Assembly: GCA_035772735.1 (NCBI GenBank) | Contig: JASDFA010000016.1 | Span: 141,868,501 to 141,932,500 of the forward strand | Source of the DNA: Datura wrightii | Taxonomy: Eukaryota; Streptophyta; Magnoliopsida; Solanales; Solanaceae | Length of the DNA stretch: 64,000 bases | Direction: 5' to 3' | Shown here: positions 11,115 to 21,141 of the stretch, in pieces | Position numbering within the stretch: position 1 is the stretch's first letter | How the letters are laid out: each line of letters starts with the position of its first letter | Notes under the pieces: model-generated | Told to the model about the DNA's origin: nothing | The model's database searches: none | Seen by the model: the letters and a program-made list of their open reading frames with translations, nothing else | Program-made: the position numbers and the translations under genes

Positions 11115-11451
11115 ATGCCTCCTGCAGTGTTAACAGAAGGAGAAAAGGAAATGGGAATAGCCACGAGGATGGCAATGGAGACGGGCACCAATAGGCCCCA
11201 CCAGCCCATGAGCACCATGCACCGAAGCCGGTTGACCACGCTAAATTCAGGGCAGCCATTCAGATGCTAGCACATTCCTTGACCATCCAAGTCAATCAGC
11301 ATGCGGTAGCACATGTCCCTTAACGTGGGAATGCAGCGGCAACACAAGTCAGCAATTTAATAAGGATGAACCCCCTAGAGTTTCTTGGGTCAATGGTGGA
11401 CGAGGATCCACATGAGTTTATCGATGAGATTCTAAAGATCACACAGGTTAT
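11115..11451 (+). pseudogene. gag: Element D gag, N-terminal part
   Basis: ATG at 11115 follows an acceptor-like motif. The first codons (MPPAV) fit a Tekay-like gag, but the frame shifts within the first 20 codons. The capsid signature then appears (NPLEFLGS, VDEDPHEFIDEI) up to about 11446, with one stop near 11323. The text stops at the GTTAT duplication and resumes in frame at 33821 (MRVTGEKCADLASYQLKGV), so a solo LTR split the gene. Confidence 0.8.
11447..11451. repeat. Solo-LTR target-site duplication (left), GTTAT
   Basis: GTTAT at 11447-11451 and again at 33816-33820 bracket the inverted D-family LTR inside D's gag. Confidence 0.85.
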
Positions 11452-11773
11452 ATTCACGACCCGAACATACACCCGGATCGTAGACACAAGACAAGGGACC
11501 CCGAGGGACCCCAAGTCGACCCATGGCACATGCATACAATTAATCTCATTAAAATAAGTAGAAGGATAACCATAAAACATAGCAGAACGTAATTATAGCA
11601 TAACATCAAGAATTACTGAAAATATACATAGTTGAGTACTACATACTTGTCTGAAAGCCTCTATTACATAAAATGGCTTTATAGGACAACATCCCCAACT
11701 AACCCGACCAATACTGAAATGTAAATAACATGAAAGTCTGTCAAACGGCCCTCGAAACATGAGGACTCATAAA
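11452..11773 (-). mobile_element. D-family solo LTR, segment nearest its 3' end
   Basis: On the minus strand this matches the end of D's LTR (compare with the reverse complement of about 40220-40544). The terminal dinucleotide has decayed: ATTCACGACCC here against the expected TGTCATGACCC. The LTR is cut by B-minus at 11774 and resumes at 31938. The two parts sum to 2200 bp, the same as D's 3' LTR, and no internal region is attached, so this is a solo LTR. The minus-strand ORF at 11679-11873 is not a gene. Confidence 0.85.
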
Positions 11774-13185
11774 TGTTCGGTGGTTTGGAATGCCTACACG
11801 CAAGTGCACGCGGTCGAACAAGTAGTAAAATGGCTAGAGTAGCCAAGTATCGATCCCACAGGGACTGGACCAAGGTAATGATCGAATCAAGCGTTAATAA
11901 ACTCTAACTCTAATAATGCAGACAACAGTTTCAAGAAGATTTTGGTAGTTTGTTTCCAAATTTATACTAATCTAAAACAAATGTACAAATTGAGTCTGAA
12001 CTATAGTAATAAGCATGCTGAGGTAAAATGAACATACAGGGAAGCAATTTATTGATACAAATCGGTTAATCTTTCCTTCGGATGCTAGTCAAGAATTATT
12101 GCATATGGATTAAAACTCTCGTATTTAACCCAACTTAAGAATCATGAACCTTCCACCTACATTTCTGTGATAAGAATAAATTCATGTTCTAGCCATACGA
12201 AACCGATTCCTTAATTGACTAATACGACTTTCAGATATATTTCTATTCTAAAGGTAAATCAATTCTCAATTTTCCCAAACCAAGAAGAGATCATATCCTA
12301 CCAATTCACAACTTTCCAATTTCTTTCTCTTTCGAGCGCAAACCGGATTTTTAAGATATACATTAATATTGGCCAAACATTAATGCAGTAAGAACAAGAA
12401 TTAATAGAACAACCATAGAAGAAAAGATGAAAAACCAAGATGATCAATAATTACATTCCACTACAAATGTTCTTAACCTCAGCAAGAAGTGAGTTTAGCC
12501 ACTCATTTGTGGATTCAACATCATTAAATGAGTGTAAATCATACAAACAATTGAAAGAAAAGAGAAAGAGTTAGAGAAGAACACTAAGATTTTCGTCTCC
12601 TCAACTGCCTGTAACCCACGTTCTTGCTCAACCCAGTCAGAATAATTAAAAATAAACCTAAGTGTGCTATTTATACTAGTGGGAATTTTTCCTAGAATAA
12701 TAAGCAACGTGTCACGGAGTGCATCGCGGAGCACTGCCTCCATGACACGCCACAAACGCGGACCCTCACTAGAATCCGAGACTCCAGGTAATTATGCCCA
12801 ATGTGCCACGGGAGTGCAACGTGGGGCTTGGCAACGTGCCACGACTCCAATGCGAACCTTCACTGGAACTTGGCCTATTTTAATCATCCGGGGCAGAATG
12901 CCTCCGCGATGGCAGCGTGGCACGACTCCATCGCGCAGCCCCTTAATTTGCTGCATTTCGTTAGCCTTTCTATTGCTCGCTTCCGAGTCCATTCCCGATT
13001 TCTCCCAACATGCATCTTAGCTTCCAAAAATTACATTTTTCCTGCAAAACAACACTAATCATGTTGGTTAGTATAAATTCACCTTTTTACTACAAATCAC
13101 ATAAGAATGTACAAATATCGATGGATAAACAAGACGAAATAAAGCATTTGAGTATCACTTGGGCATATAATTCTTCCCAAGATCA
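11774..13185 (-). mobile_element. B-minus 3' LTR
   Basis: A 1412-bp LTR on the minus strand beginning TGATCTTGGG at 13185 and ending CCGAACA at 11774. It is directly preceded (minus sense) by a polypurine tract. Paired with 30527-31937. Confidence 0.92.
12668..12945 (-). promoter_or_regulatory. B-minus 3' LTR promoter cluster and TATA box
   Basis: Minus-strand TATAAATA lies at 12668-12675. Just upstream in the minus sense (12700-12945) is a dense set of inverted and direct copies of CGTGTCACGGAG, GCATCGCGGAG and AACGTGCCACG. The same block lies at the same place in the other B LTRs. Many copies contain an ACGT core, a common bZIP-type site; factor binding is inferred. Confidence 0.6.
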
Positions 13186-13285
13186 CTTACCCCACACTTA
13201 AAACTTTGTTCGTCCTCGAACAATAATCTCACATCTCATGCAATTGACGCCCAATCATAGCTACTTTGGCTCGACAATTCAAGCT
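13186..13285 (-). other. B-minus polypurine tract region
   Basis: Minus sense: the inverted repeat TTGTTCGAGGACGAACAA (13206-13223), then TTTAAGTGTGGGGTAAG up to the LTR at 13185. This matches 53401-53438 in B-plus. Confidence 0.85.
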
Positions 13286-13290
13286 ACGAT
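13286..13290. repeat. E2 target-site duplication (left), ACGAT
   Basis: ACGAT at 13286-13290 and 23729-23733 flank E2. The unoccupied site is seen in B-plus near 53325-53340 (reverse complement AAGCTACGGTCATACC). Confidence 0.92.
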
Positions 13291-13522
13291 TGTCACACCC
13301 CTCCTTGGGGGGTATGACTGGCACCTGGTGCCCTACTGGGACCTGAACTGCTGGACTGCTAAGCCTGGGCACATCTGGTGCCTGGCTCACTCTAACTCAT
13401 ATTTCTGGAAACAAAGGGCTATATAACGGCTGTAAACACAGCCCCCGGCCCATTGGCCTATAGCCTCCTGTACCTGTACTAACAGCTGACCAGAGACATA
13501 TCAATTCAGGGAAGCCTATGCG

Positions 13523-13601
13523 GGCCGACAAGGCCACCATGCTGTCTAGTTATCTGTAACTTAATCATAGAATATTAGAAAGCTACATGACCGACAAGGT
13601 C
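13523..13601 (-). promoter_or_regulatory. UUGUC stem-loops in E2 3' LTR
   Basis: GGCCGACAAGGCC (13523-13535) and GACCGACAAGGTC (13589-13601) fold with GACAA on this strand, TTGTC on the transcribed strand. The second has a changed but still paired stem. Copies in the 5' LTR lie at 21374-21386 and about 21440-21452. Confidence 0.5.
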
Positions 13602-15642
13602 ACCACTACTGGCAAACTATGGCCCCACACGGCCATCATAAAAGAAAGAAAGAGTACTAACAGCTATACAACTGCACGGCCTCACACGATCGGCTCATCT
13701 GACCACAAGGAGATATATACAGACTGCAAGCCTCTAGGAATAGCAATAGAAATGATCGGGACAGGGCCCCGACCTACCCGTACTATACAACAAAAGTAAC
13801 TGAACTACACCTCTGGAATTCAGTCTCCGGATGACAGGAGCTGAATACTCGTCCGCTGACAGGAATCATGTAGTATCGCCTGCTCGTCTATGAGTACCTA
13901 CAGGCAAGTAATGCAGTGCCCCACCGGGCGTCAGTACCGCTGGTACTGAGTATGTAAGGCAATAACTGAAAGCAAGATCTGAAAACAACAATATAACTGA
14001 TAAAATTGAAGTAGGAAGAAACAGATTAACTTGTCTGATAATGTAAATCATACCTTCTCTCAATTATACTGGATGGGATAAGAGTCATACCTGGAGACAT
14101 ATCCCTCTACTGCTGATCTACTCGTATCTAACGTAATAGGGCATAACATGAAATAACATAACTTGACACACACAAACCTTACCCGGCCCCCAAAAGCCGG
14201 GAGGTACAACCAGCACAGAATCTACACCCCTACCCCGGTCATCCCATCTCCTATAAACCCCGTAAGCATCCTTCCGGTCCCCTGGGTAGGCACTTGGGCT
14301 CGCTGAGCCCCTGACTATAACTGCATCTGAGTCCGGAGGACTCCTGAATCTACACCCGGGCGTATCCGCTCGACAGGGGTGTGTAAAGCCGACCAAGGCA
14401 TAATATGGGGAAAACTGGCATCCCATCTTCGACCCCTGTGGGATGGCATGCCACTCCGTAGAGCCACGTATCCTCGTCCTCTGGCGGACGAGTCGATACA
14501 GCTATCAACCCTGGGGCGGTCATGGATGCTAGGTAGTCCAACCCCAAACAATACAACGGTCTCAACTAGTAATGCTATCTGCGTGTCTCACATACTGAAG
14601 CTAATAGTGGTAAAGTATCTGTATATACTATATGCTAAACTAGTGATAGAAATATGTACAAACTTAATACATGCTGAGGCTGGAAATAATATATATGTAT
14701 GTACGAATATAGTCTTCTCCTAGACTGTATTGAGGCTAATGCTGAACATGATATAGTCTTTCTGCTGAAACTATACTGTGTACTGAGTTTCTATAGTAAC
14801 ATGACTTACTATTCCTAACATGCTTTCTAACTTCATTTTGACTTATCGTTCTATTTATGAGATGTCTTACAGGTATTGCATCGCTCTGCGGGGTTTTAAC
14901 TGAATACAATAATATCCTAACATTTCGTATTACCTTGCATTGAGCATGTTGTGCAGTTTCTAACGCTTCTATTAAGATCTATGTCGTGCTGGTAAGCTTC
15001 ACGCAAATTATAATTCGATATTTCTAATATCGTATCAACATTCGTAATGAACGCAACACATGACTTCTGAATATTCTACTGGCCTTTAAATTACTGTATT
15101 GTACCAATATTACTTAACTTGCCGAGGAAACTAACTTTACATACCTTATCCTTGAACTATTCGTCCCTCGGACGAGACTCGGCCGGTACTCTAACTATTT
15201 TCTCCCAACTGCATTCATAAATATGTCAATTAATACTAAATACAGCTTTATTGTAAAGAGCAACGTCACTTTCGATATAGTTTATAGCCTAAACTTAGGC
15301 TTATCAAAAGACGGTCGAAAACTCGCTATTTTTCAGCGGTCCAGAAGGGAGAAATATTCACTTCACAGTTAGGAACACATAAACACTAATTTAGAGCAAT
15401 TCCACTTACCTTAGCTCGGTGGCTCGATGATTCGTCGGCCGTATTTTACGAAACTGAATCCGTAGGAATGCTCCCTGCTTCCAAATACCTCAGTATCTGG
15501 AGTTAATTTGAATTTGGACAATGTTTGGCAGCGTAATCGGATGAAAATTATATAATTTCTTCGTTCCTTTCTTCTCCCTCTGCATTTGCCCTCTGTTCTC
15601 TGGAATTTTTAAAAGTTTTTATCATTTAAAACTGAAGTGGGG

Positions 15643-15765
15643 CTTTATATACTTGGGCCTGGACAAGGCCAATGTGTCACGGAGCCAACGCGGAGTCCCC
15701 TCCTCCGTGACACGCTGCCATCGCGGAGGGGCTCTGCCTCGGCTCCTTCCGTGATGGTTCGACAG
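15643..15765 (-). promoter_or_regulatory. E2 3' LTR promoter: inverted-repeat cluster plus TATA box
   Basis: Minus-strand TATATAAAG lies at 15643-15651. About 20 bases upstream (minus sense) is a cluster with TGTCACGGAG, CCAACGCGGAG, CTCCGTGACACG and GCCATCGCGGAGG. These units are nearly identical to those in B LTRs, although the rest of the LTR is unrelated. The 5' LTR copy is at 23494-23612. Confidence 0.62.
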
Positions 15766-15878
15766 GTTTCTCGTCCGATCTTTTCCCGGGCCTTTCTCTA
15801 GCACGTATGGCCTTCAAATATGCTTAACCAACATGCGAATAGGTCGTCTAGGTGCCGGGAATTCTACGGGGTATAACA

Positions 15879-16145
15879 TTCTCCCCCCCCCTTAAGAACA
15901 TTCGCCCTCGAATGTACACTGTTATCTAGAGGACTACTTACTTATTTTCAAAAAAATTTCGGCAGAGTTTCCCCTGTAATATGGACTATAGCAAAAACTT
16001 GAAATGCAGAAAAGTCCAACACAGGCACTGCACATAATATTCTAGGATCCACTGGATAACTAAATATCAATCTTTCCTTATCATTTACAGACATACAACC
16101 ATAAGGTACTGCATAAGTAGTAATACGGACATACCTGTCGCCTGA
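15879..16145 (-). other. E2 polypurine tract and 3' untranslated region
   Basis: Minus sense: the palindrome ACATTCGAGGGCGAATGTTC (15895-15914), then TTAAGGGGGGGGGAGAA (about 15879-15894) abutting the 3' LTR. The rest of the interval has no gene. Confidence 0.85.
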
Positions 16146-17630
16146 CTAGGCCTGAAATAGATGAGGGTATCTGACTTTCATATCTTCTTCAGCTTCCCAC
16201 GTCATTTCCTCGTGATTCCTATTACGCCACAATACTTTGACAAATGCAACATCTTTAGTCCTCAGCCTGCGAATCTGTCTGTCTAAGATAGCTACGGGAA
16301 CCTCTTCATATGCTAACCCTTTTGTGACCTGGACATCCTGAACTGGAACTACTGTAGAAGGGTCCCCTACGAACTTTCTTAACATAGAGACATGGAATAC
16401 TGGGTGAACAGATGCCAACTCCGGAGGCAAGTTCAATTCATACGCAACTCGACCTATTCTTCGCCGAATCTGATATGGCCCAATAAATCTCGGGCTAAGC
16501 TTGCCTCTCTTGCCAAATCTCATTACCCCTTTCATTGGAGACACCTTCAGATACACCTAGTCATTTACTGCAAATTCTAGATTTCTGTGCCGCATATCTG
16601 CATAAGATTTCTGGCGGCTCTGAGCAGTCAGCAATCGTTCTCGGATAAGCTTTATCTTTTCCTCTGACTGCAGAACAATGTCTGGGCCAACCAATGTTGA
16701 TTCCCCCACTTCAAACTAGCCCACCGGCGATCTGCATTTCCGCCCATATAATGCCTTGAAAGGCGCCATCTGGATAGCTGAATGGTAACTATTATTATAA
16801 GCAAATTCAATCAACGAAAGATGCTCATCCCATCTACCCCCAAAATCTAGCACACACGCTCGCAGCATATCTTCGAGCGTTTGGATAGTCCGCTCAGCCT
16901 GCCCATTCGTCTGAGGGTGGAATGCTGTGCTCAAATTAATCTGTGTTCCCAAACCTTTCTAAAACGACTGCCAGAATCTAGCCGTGAACTGTGCTCCCCT
17001 ATCTGAAATGATAGATACTGGCACTCCATGCAATCTAACTATTTCTCTGATATATAATTCGGCATAATCCTCAGCTGAGAAGGTAGCCTTCACTGGCAGG
17101 AAATGAGCTGATTTTGTTAGCCTGTCAATTATTACCCAAATGGAATCATTTCTGCGTCTGGTACGGGGTAACCCTATTACAAAATCCATGTTTATCGTTT
17201 CCCATTTCCACGTAGGCACCGTTATATCTTGCGTCAAACCACCCGGTTTCTAGTGCTCTGCTTTCACCTGCTAACAATTAGAACATGTAGATACAAATTC
17301 AGCTATCTCAGCTTTCATACCTGGCCACCAATAGATGTCTCTGATGTCATGGTACATCTTCGTCGCTCCCGGATGGAGGGAATAGCGAGCGTAATGTACC
17401 TCATGCATGATCCGCCCGCGAAGCCCTGAAACATTCGGGACACAAAGGCGGCCCTTACAGCGTAGCACATCATCCTCAGTTATTTGCAAATCTGACTCCT
17501 TACCTGTCTGAATTCTATCTCTAAGTTGGACTAAATCAGGATCCTCGTACTGTCGTTCTTTTACCTCTGTAACTAATGATGACACAGCAGAATTCTGAAT
17601 TACCGCCTCGTTATTTTCTGTTTCCCTTAC
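16146..17630 (-). pseudogene. E2 integrase and chromodomain-like tail, broken
   Basis: Minus-strand pieces 17585-17271, 17237-16959, 16952-16716 and 16556-16146 are one integrase. In order: HHCC zinc domain (HYARYSLHP, WWPGMK, CSNC); catalytic core with IIDRLTKSAHF, IISDRGAQFT and GQAERT, all three acidic residues present; the GPYQIRRRIG block; a tail ending EEMTWEAEEDMKVRYPHLF. Stops lie where Gln or Trp is expected: near 17274, near 17250 (EH*KPGG), 16957 (SF*KG), 16715 (PVG*FE) and 16558 (ND*V). They are CAG-to-TAG or TGG-to-TAG changes. Confidence 0.88.
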
Positions 17631-17639
17631 CCGAACAGC

Positions 17640-19200
17640 TAAACCAGCTAACTGATGAATTTCTCTGGCTAACTCTCATTTCTCAGGTCGCAGATACGCC
17701 AAGCTCCCCATTGACTTACAGCTCAGGGCGTCTTCTACAACATTAGCTTTTCCTGGGTGATATAGAATATTCACGTCATAATCTTTCAACAATTCTAACC
17801 AGCGACGTTGTCGTAAATTCAACTCCCTCTGGGTAAAGATGTACTGTAAGCTCTTATGATCTGTATAAATATCAACATGGACGCCGTACAGGTAATGCCT
17901 CCACATCTTTAAGGCATGAATTACTGCGGCCAATTCAAGGTCATGGGTAGGGTAATTCCTTTCGTGCTTCCTCAGCTGTCTGGAAGCATATGCAATTACT
18001 CTACCATGCTGCATCAACACACAACCTAACCCGACACCTGACACGTCGCAATAGACTGAATAACCTTCTGTGCCTTCCGGCAATGCTAACACTGGGGCGG
18101 AGGTTAATCTGTCTTTCAGTTCCTGGAAGCTCTGCTCACACGCCTCCGTCCATTGGAACTTTGCTGCTTTCTGTGTCAATCTGGTTAGAGGTGCTGCATA
18201 GTCGAGAATCCTTCAACGAACCTCCTGTAATATCCTGCCAATCCCAGAAAGCTACGAACTTCGGTCGGAGTGGTAGGCCTAGGCCATGACTTAACTGCTT
18301 CTATTTTCTGTTTCTCAACTTGTATACCAGCATCTGAGACGATATGTCCTAAAAAGGCCATTGAGCTGAGCCAGAATTCACACTTAGAAAATTTAGCATA
18401 CAACTGGCGGTCCCTGAGGATCTGCAGCACTGTCCGCAAATGAGTCCGGTGATCTGCTTCAGAGCGAGAATACACCAGAATGTCATCAATGAATACTATC
18501 ACGAACAAGTCCAGAAAAGGTCTGAAAATACTGTTCATCAGGTCCATGAAGACCGCCGGAGCATTCGTTAACCCGAAGGACATGACTAGAAATTCAAAAT
18601 GTCTGTATCGGGTCCTGAACGCTGTCTTAGGAATATCTCTCTCACGTACTCAGACCTGGTGATACCCGGACCGCAGTCAATCTTAGAAAAGTATCTGGCT
18701 CCCTGCAACTGATCAAATAAGTCATCAATTCTGGGAAGCGGGTACTTGTTCTTTACTGTAACTTTGTTTAACTGCCGATAGTCTATACACATTCGGAGCG
18801 AGCCATCTTTCTTTCTTACAAATAAAACTGGCGCACCCCACGGTGAAGTACTCGGCCTGATAAAACCTTTATCCAATAAATCTTTCAACTGCTCCTTTAA
18901 TTCTCTGAGTTCTGCAGGAGCCATGCGATAAGGAGGAATCGATATCGGCTGGGTGCCTGGTAATAAATCAATAGCAAAGTCTATTTCCCTATCTGGGGGA
19001 ATACCAGGTAACTCGTATGGGAACACATCAGGGAATTCATTCACTACCGGAACAGATTGAAGTGTCGGAGGTTCTGCTTGGACATCCTAGACTCTGACCA
19101 GATGGTAAATACATCCCTTAGATATCAACTTTCTCGCCTGAAGGTAGGAAATAAACCTACCTTTTGGCATAGCGGTACTACCCTTCCACTCCCGTACTGT
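17640..19200 (-). pseudogene. E2 reverse transcriptase and RNase H, broken
   Basis: RT begins near 19040 (DVFPYELPGIPPDREIDF). The SPWGAPV block and MCIDYRQLNK follow, then the FIDD catalytic box at 18482-18493. A one-base deletion near 18690 shifts the frame before the QVR...TAFRTRY segment. RNase H follows (YCDVSGVGLG, ELAAVIHAL, YTDHKSLQYIF), ending near 17676 with a stop where Trp or a similar residue is expected. A TAG near 19090 separates RT from the protease linker. Catalytic residues are otherwise intact. Confidence 0.88.
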
Positions 19201-19690
19201 TTCTCCTGGGAAGTGGAATCGGACCATCTTGGTCCAACATTCAACATTGGCAAAACACGATACTAACTAGTCCATACCCATTATGACATCGAAGTTTATC
19301 ATCTCTAACTCAACCAGATCTACTGTGGTCTGACGGTCAGCAACCTCTACTGTACACCCGCGGTAGATTCGGCTAGCTGTGATAGAGTCACCGAAGGGCG
19401 TAGATACTAAGAAAGGCTGCTGCAATGATTCTGGTACAATTCTAAACTTCTGTGCCACAACTGGAGTAATATAGGACAAACTAGACCCTGGATCAATCAA
19501 CACATAAGCAGGGTGTGAGCAGATAGTTAGCATACCTGTCACAACATCAGGCGACGCTTCTGAATCTTGCCTCCCTGGTAAGGCATATGTGCGGCTTGGA
19601 CCTGCACCTGTACTGGAAGTCTCTGATCTGCCCCGACCCCTGCCTGCTGAAACTGAGGGCCTGCGCCCTACTGAGGATGCCGTGACTCGT
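19201..19690 (-). pseudogene. E2 aspartic protease region
   Basis: Lies in the 257-codon frame 20040-19267, downstream of the zinc knuckle. The active-site motif D-P-G-S-S is intact, with the Asp codon at 19492-19494 (read on the minus strand), followed by LSYITPVVAQKF and FDVIMGMD. The frame stops at 19266 with TAG in place of Trp in MGMDW. Unlike E1 and D, the catalytic Asp survives here. Confidence 0.82.
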
Positions 19691-20928
19691 GACCCTGCAG
19701 ATGCCCTATCCTGTCTATCCCGGTCCTCTCGACCTCTGGCTGGGCAATCTTTCATCAAATGGCCTTCTTGGCCACAAATATAACATGCAGTGGAGCCATA
19801 TCTGCATGCTCCAGGATGGTGTCGACTGCATATAGGGCAAAGTGGTAGGGTATACCTGCTCTGCTCTGCCCTCCTTTGTAATGATGAATCTGCCACCTGC
19901 GAGCCTCTACCAGTCTCTGGCTGCCCCCTGCGGCTGAATCTACCCCCCTGCGACTTTGGCGGAGGCGGGGGCCTGGGCGGCCTGTCTAACAATCGTGGCC
20001 TGGGTCCTCCCCGGGCCTCCCTCTGTAGCTCAACTGGCATGTCCCCGCGACGCTGTTCCTGATTAACCCTTCTGATCTCCCGCTGCCGCTATCTGATGCC
20101 CTCAATATTTTGGGCAAATGCCCGAACTCGAGCAATGTCCATGTCCTCTCGCAGTGTGGCTGTAATGCAAGTCTCAACATATTCTGGATTCAACCCCATA
20201 ATAAAACGGTGCACTCTGGATGCCATGGTATCAATAAAGGCCGGTGCATATCGAGCCAAAGAATCAAACCGCAAGGAATATTCCCGGACACTCATGGCCC
20301 CCTGCTCTAGATGTAGGAACTGATCTACCCAAGCTTATCGAATCTCCCGCGGCAGATAGTGATCCAGAAAGGCTCCTGAAAAGCTGGACCAGGTGGGAGG
20401 GGAAACATCTCTCCCTCGGGACCTTTCCCAGCTTTCATACCACAACACGGCGATATCCCGTAACCGGAATGCTGCCAACTCAACTGATTCGGTAGGCGTG
20501 GCATGCATAACCCTAAAGATTCTCTGCATTTGATCCAGAAAATCCTGAGGATCCTCTGTCCGATCCGTACCTGTAAACTGTGGGGGATTCAGGGCTAAGA
20601 ACTCTCGGACCCTCGAACTACCGGGCGCTCCTGATGGTTCTGCAACTGTAGATGGCATTGGCTGACGCTGAGCAGCCATCATCTGTGCTAACATAACTAC
20701 AACACTCCTAACCTCCTGGTCGGAAGGTGTCGGTATAGGGACTGCTGAAGGTAGTGTCGCCCCAAGCGGCTCCTGACGTGGTGGAGACTGCTGAGAAGCC
20801 TGGGACGATGCCTCTGTAGTGCCCTCTGATCGGGTTGTTTCTAAACGAGGGGGAGGCATCCTGCTGGTGCCTTCCCCTGCTGCAATATCTAAGCTCCGAC
20901 CTGTGACAGGATATCGCTGGTCTGACAT
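19691..20928 (-). pseudogene. gag: E2 gag, broken
   Basis: ATG at 20928 follows GGTTACAG (acceptor-like). Capsid-like features include FTGTDRTEDPQDFLDQM, RDIAVLWYESW and RVHRFIMGLN. The CCHC knuckle CYICGQEGHLMKDC lies near 19745-19790. TAA at about 20337 (Gln codon CAA in the family) and TAG at about 20095 (Gln) break the frame. The Pro/Arg-rich linker (about 19960-20040) is typical of Tekay gag. Confidence 0.88.
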
Positions 20929-21141
20929 TATCTGTAACCAAAGAATATAGTAAGCTTTTAGGGACTCAACCGTATACTGTACCGCTCTACAGCATGACTG
21001 AATAAGAATAAAAGACAACCATCCTATCATGCCTTACAGCCTCCTACCCATAGTATGTGGTGCACAACACATCCATGGACAGGACTCTACTTAGCACGGC
21101 TTGCAGACTCCCTGGGATACGACCTGCTCTGATACCAAGTT
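20929..21141 (-). other. E2 primer binding site and gag leader
   Basis: TGGTATCAGAGC (minus strand, 21126-21137) is a perfect Met-type primer site. The leader ends TTTGGTTACAG three bases before the gag ATG. The ORF that starts upstream in the leader at 21030 is probably not the true gag start. Confidence 0.85.

Larger units (their letters stand above)
13291..15878 (-). mobile_element. E2 3' LTR
   Basis: A 2588-bp LTR paired with 21142-23728. It includes minus-sense UUGUC stem-loops at 13523-13535 (GGCC stem) and 13589-13601 (GACC/GGTC stem), a promoter cluster at 15643-15765 and several unconserved ORFs. Confidence 0.94.

Noticed and set aside
14118..14723. Overlapping ORFs (71-114 codons) in both E2 LTRs
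   Set aside because: Present twice only because the LTR is duplicated; several frames and both strands are open at once, with no motif.
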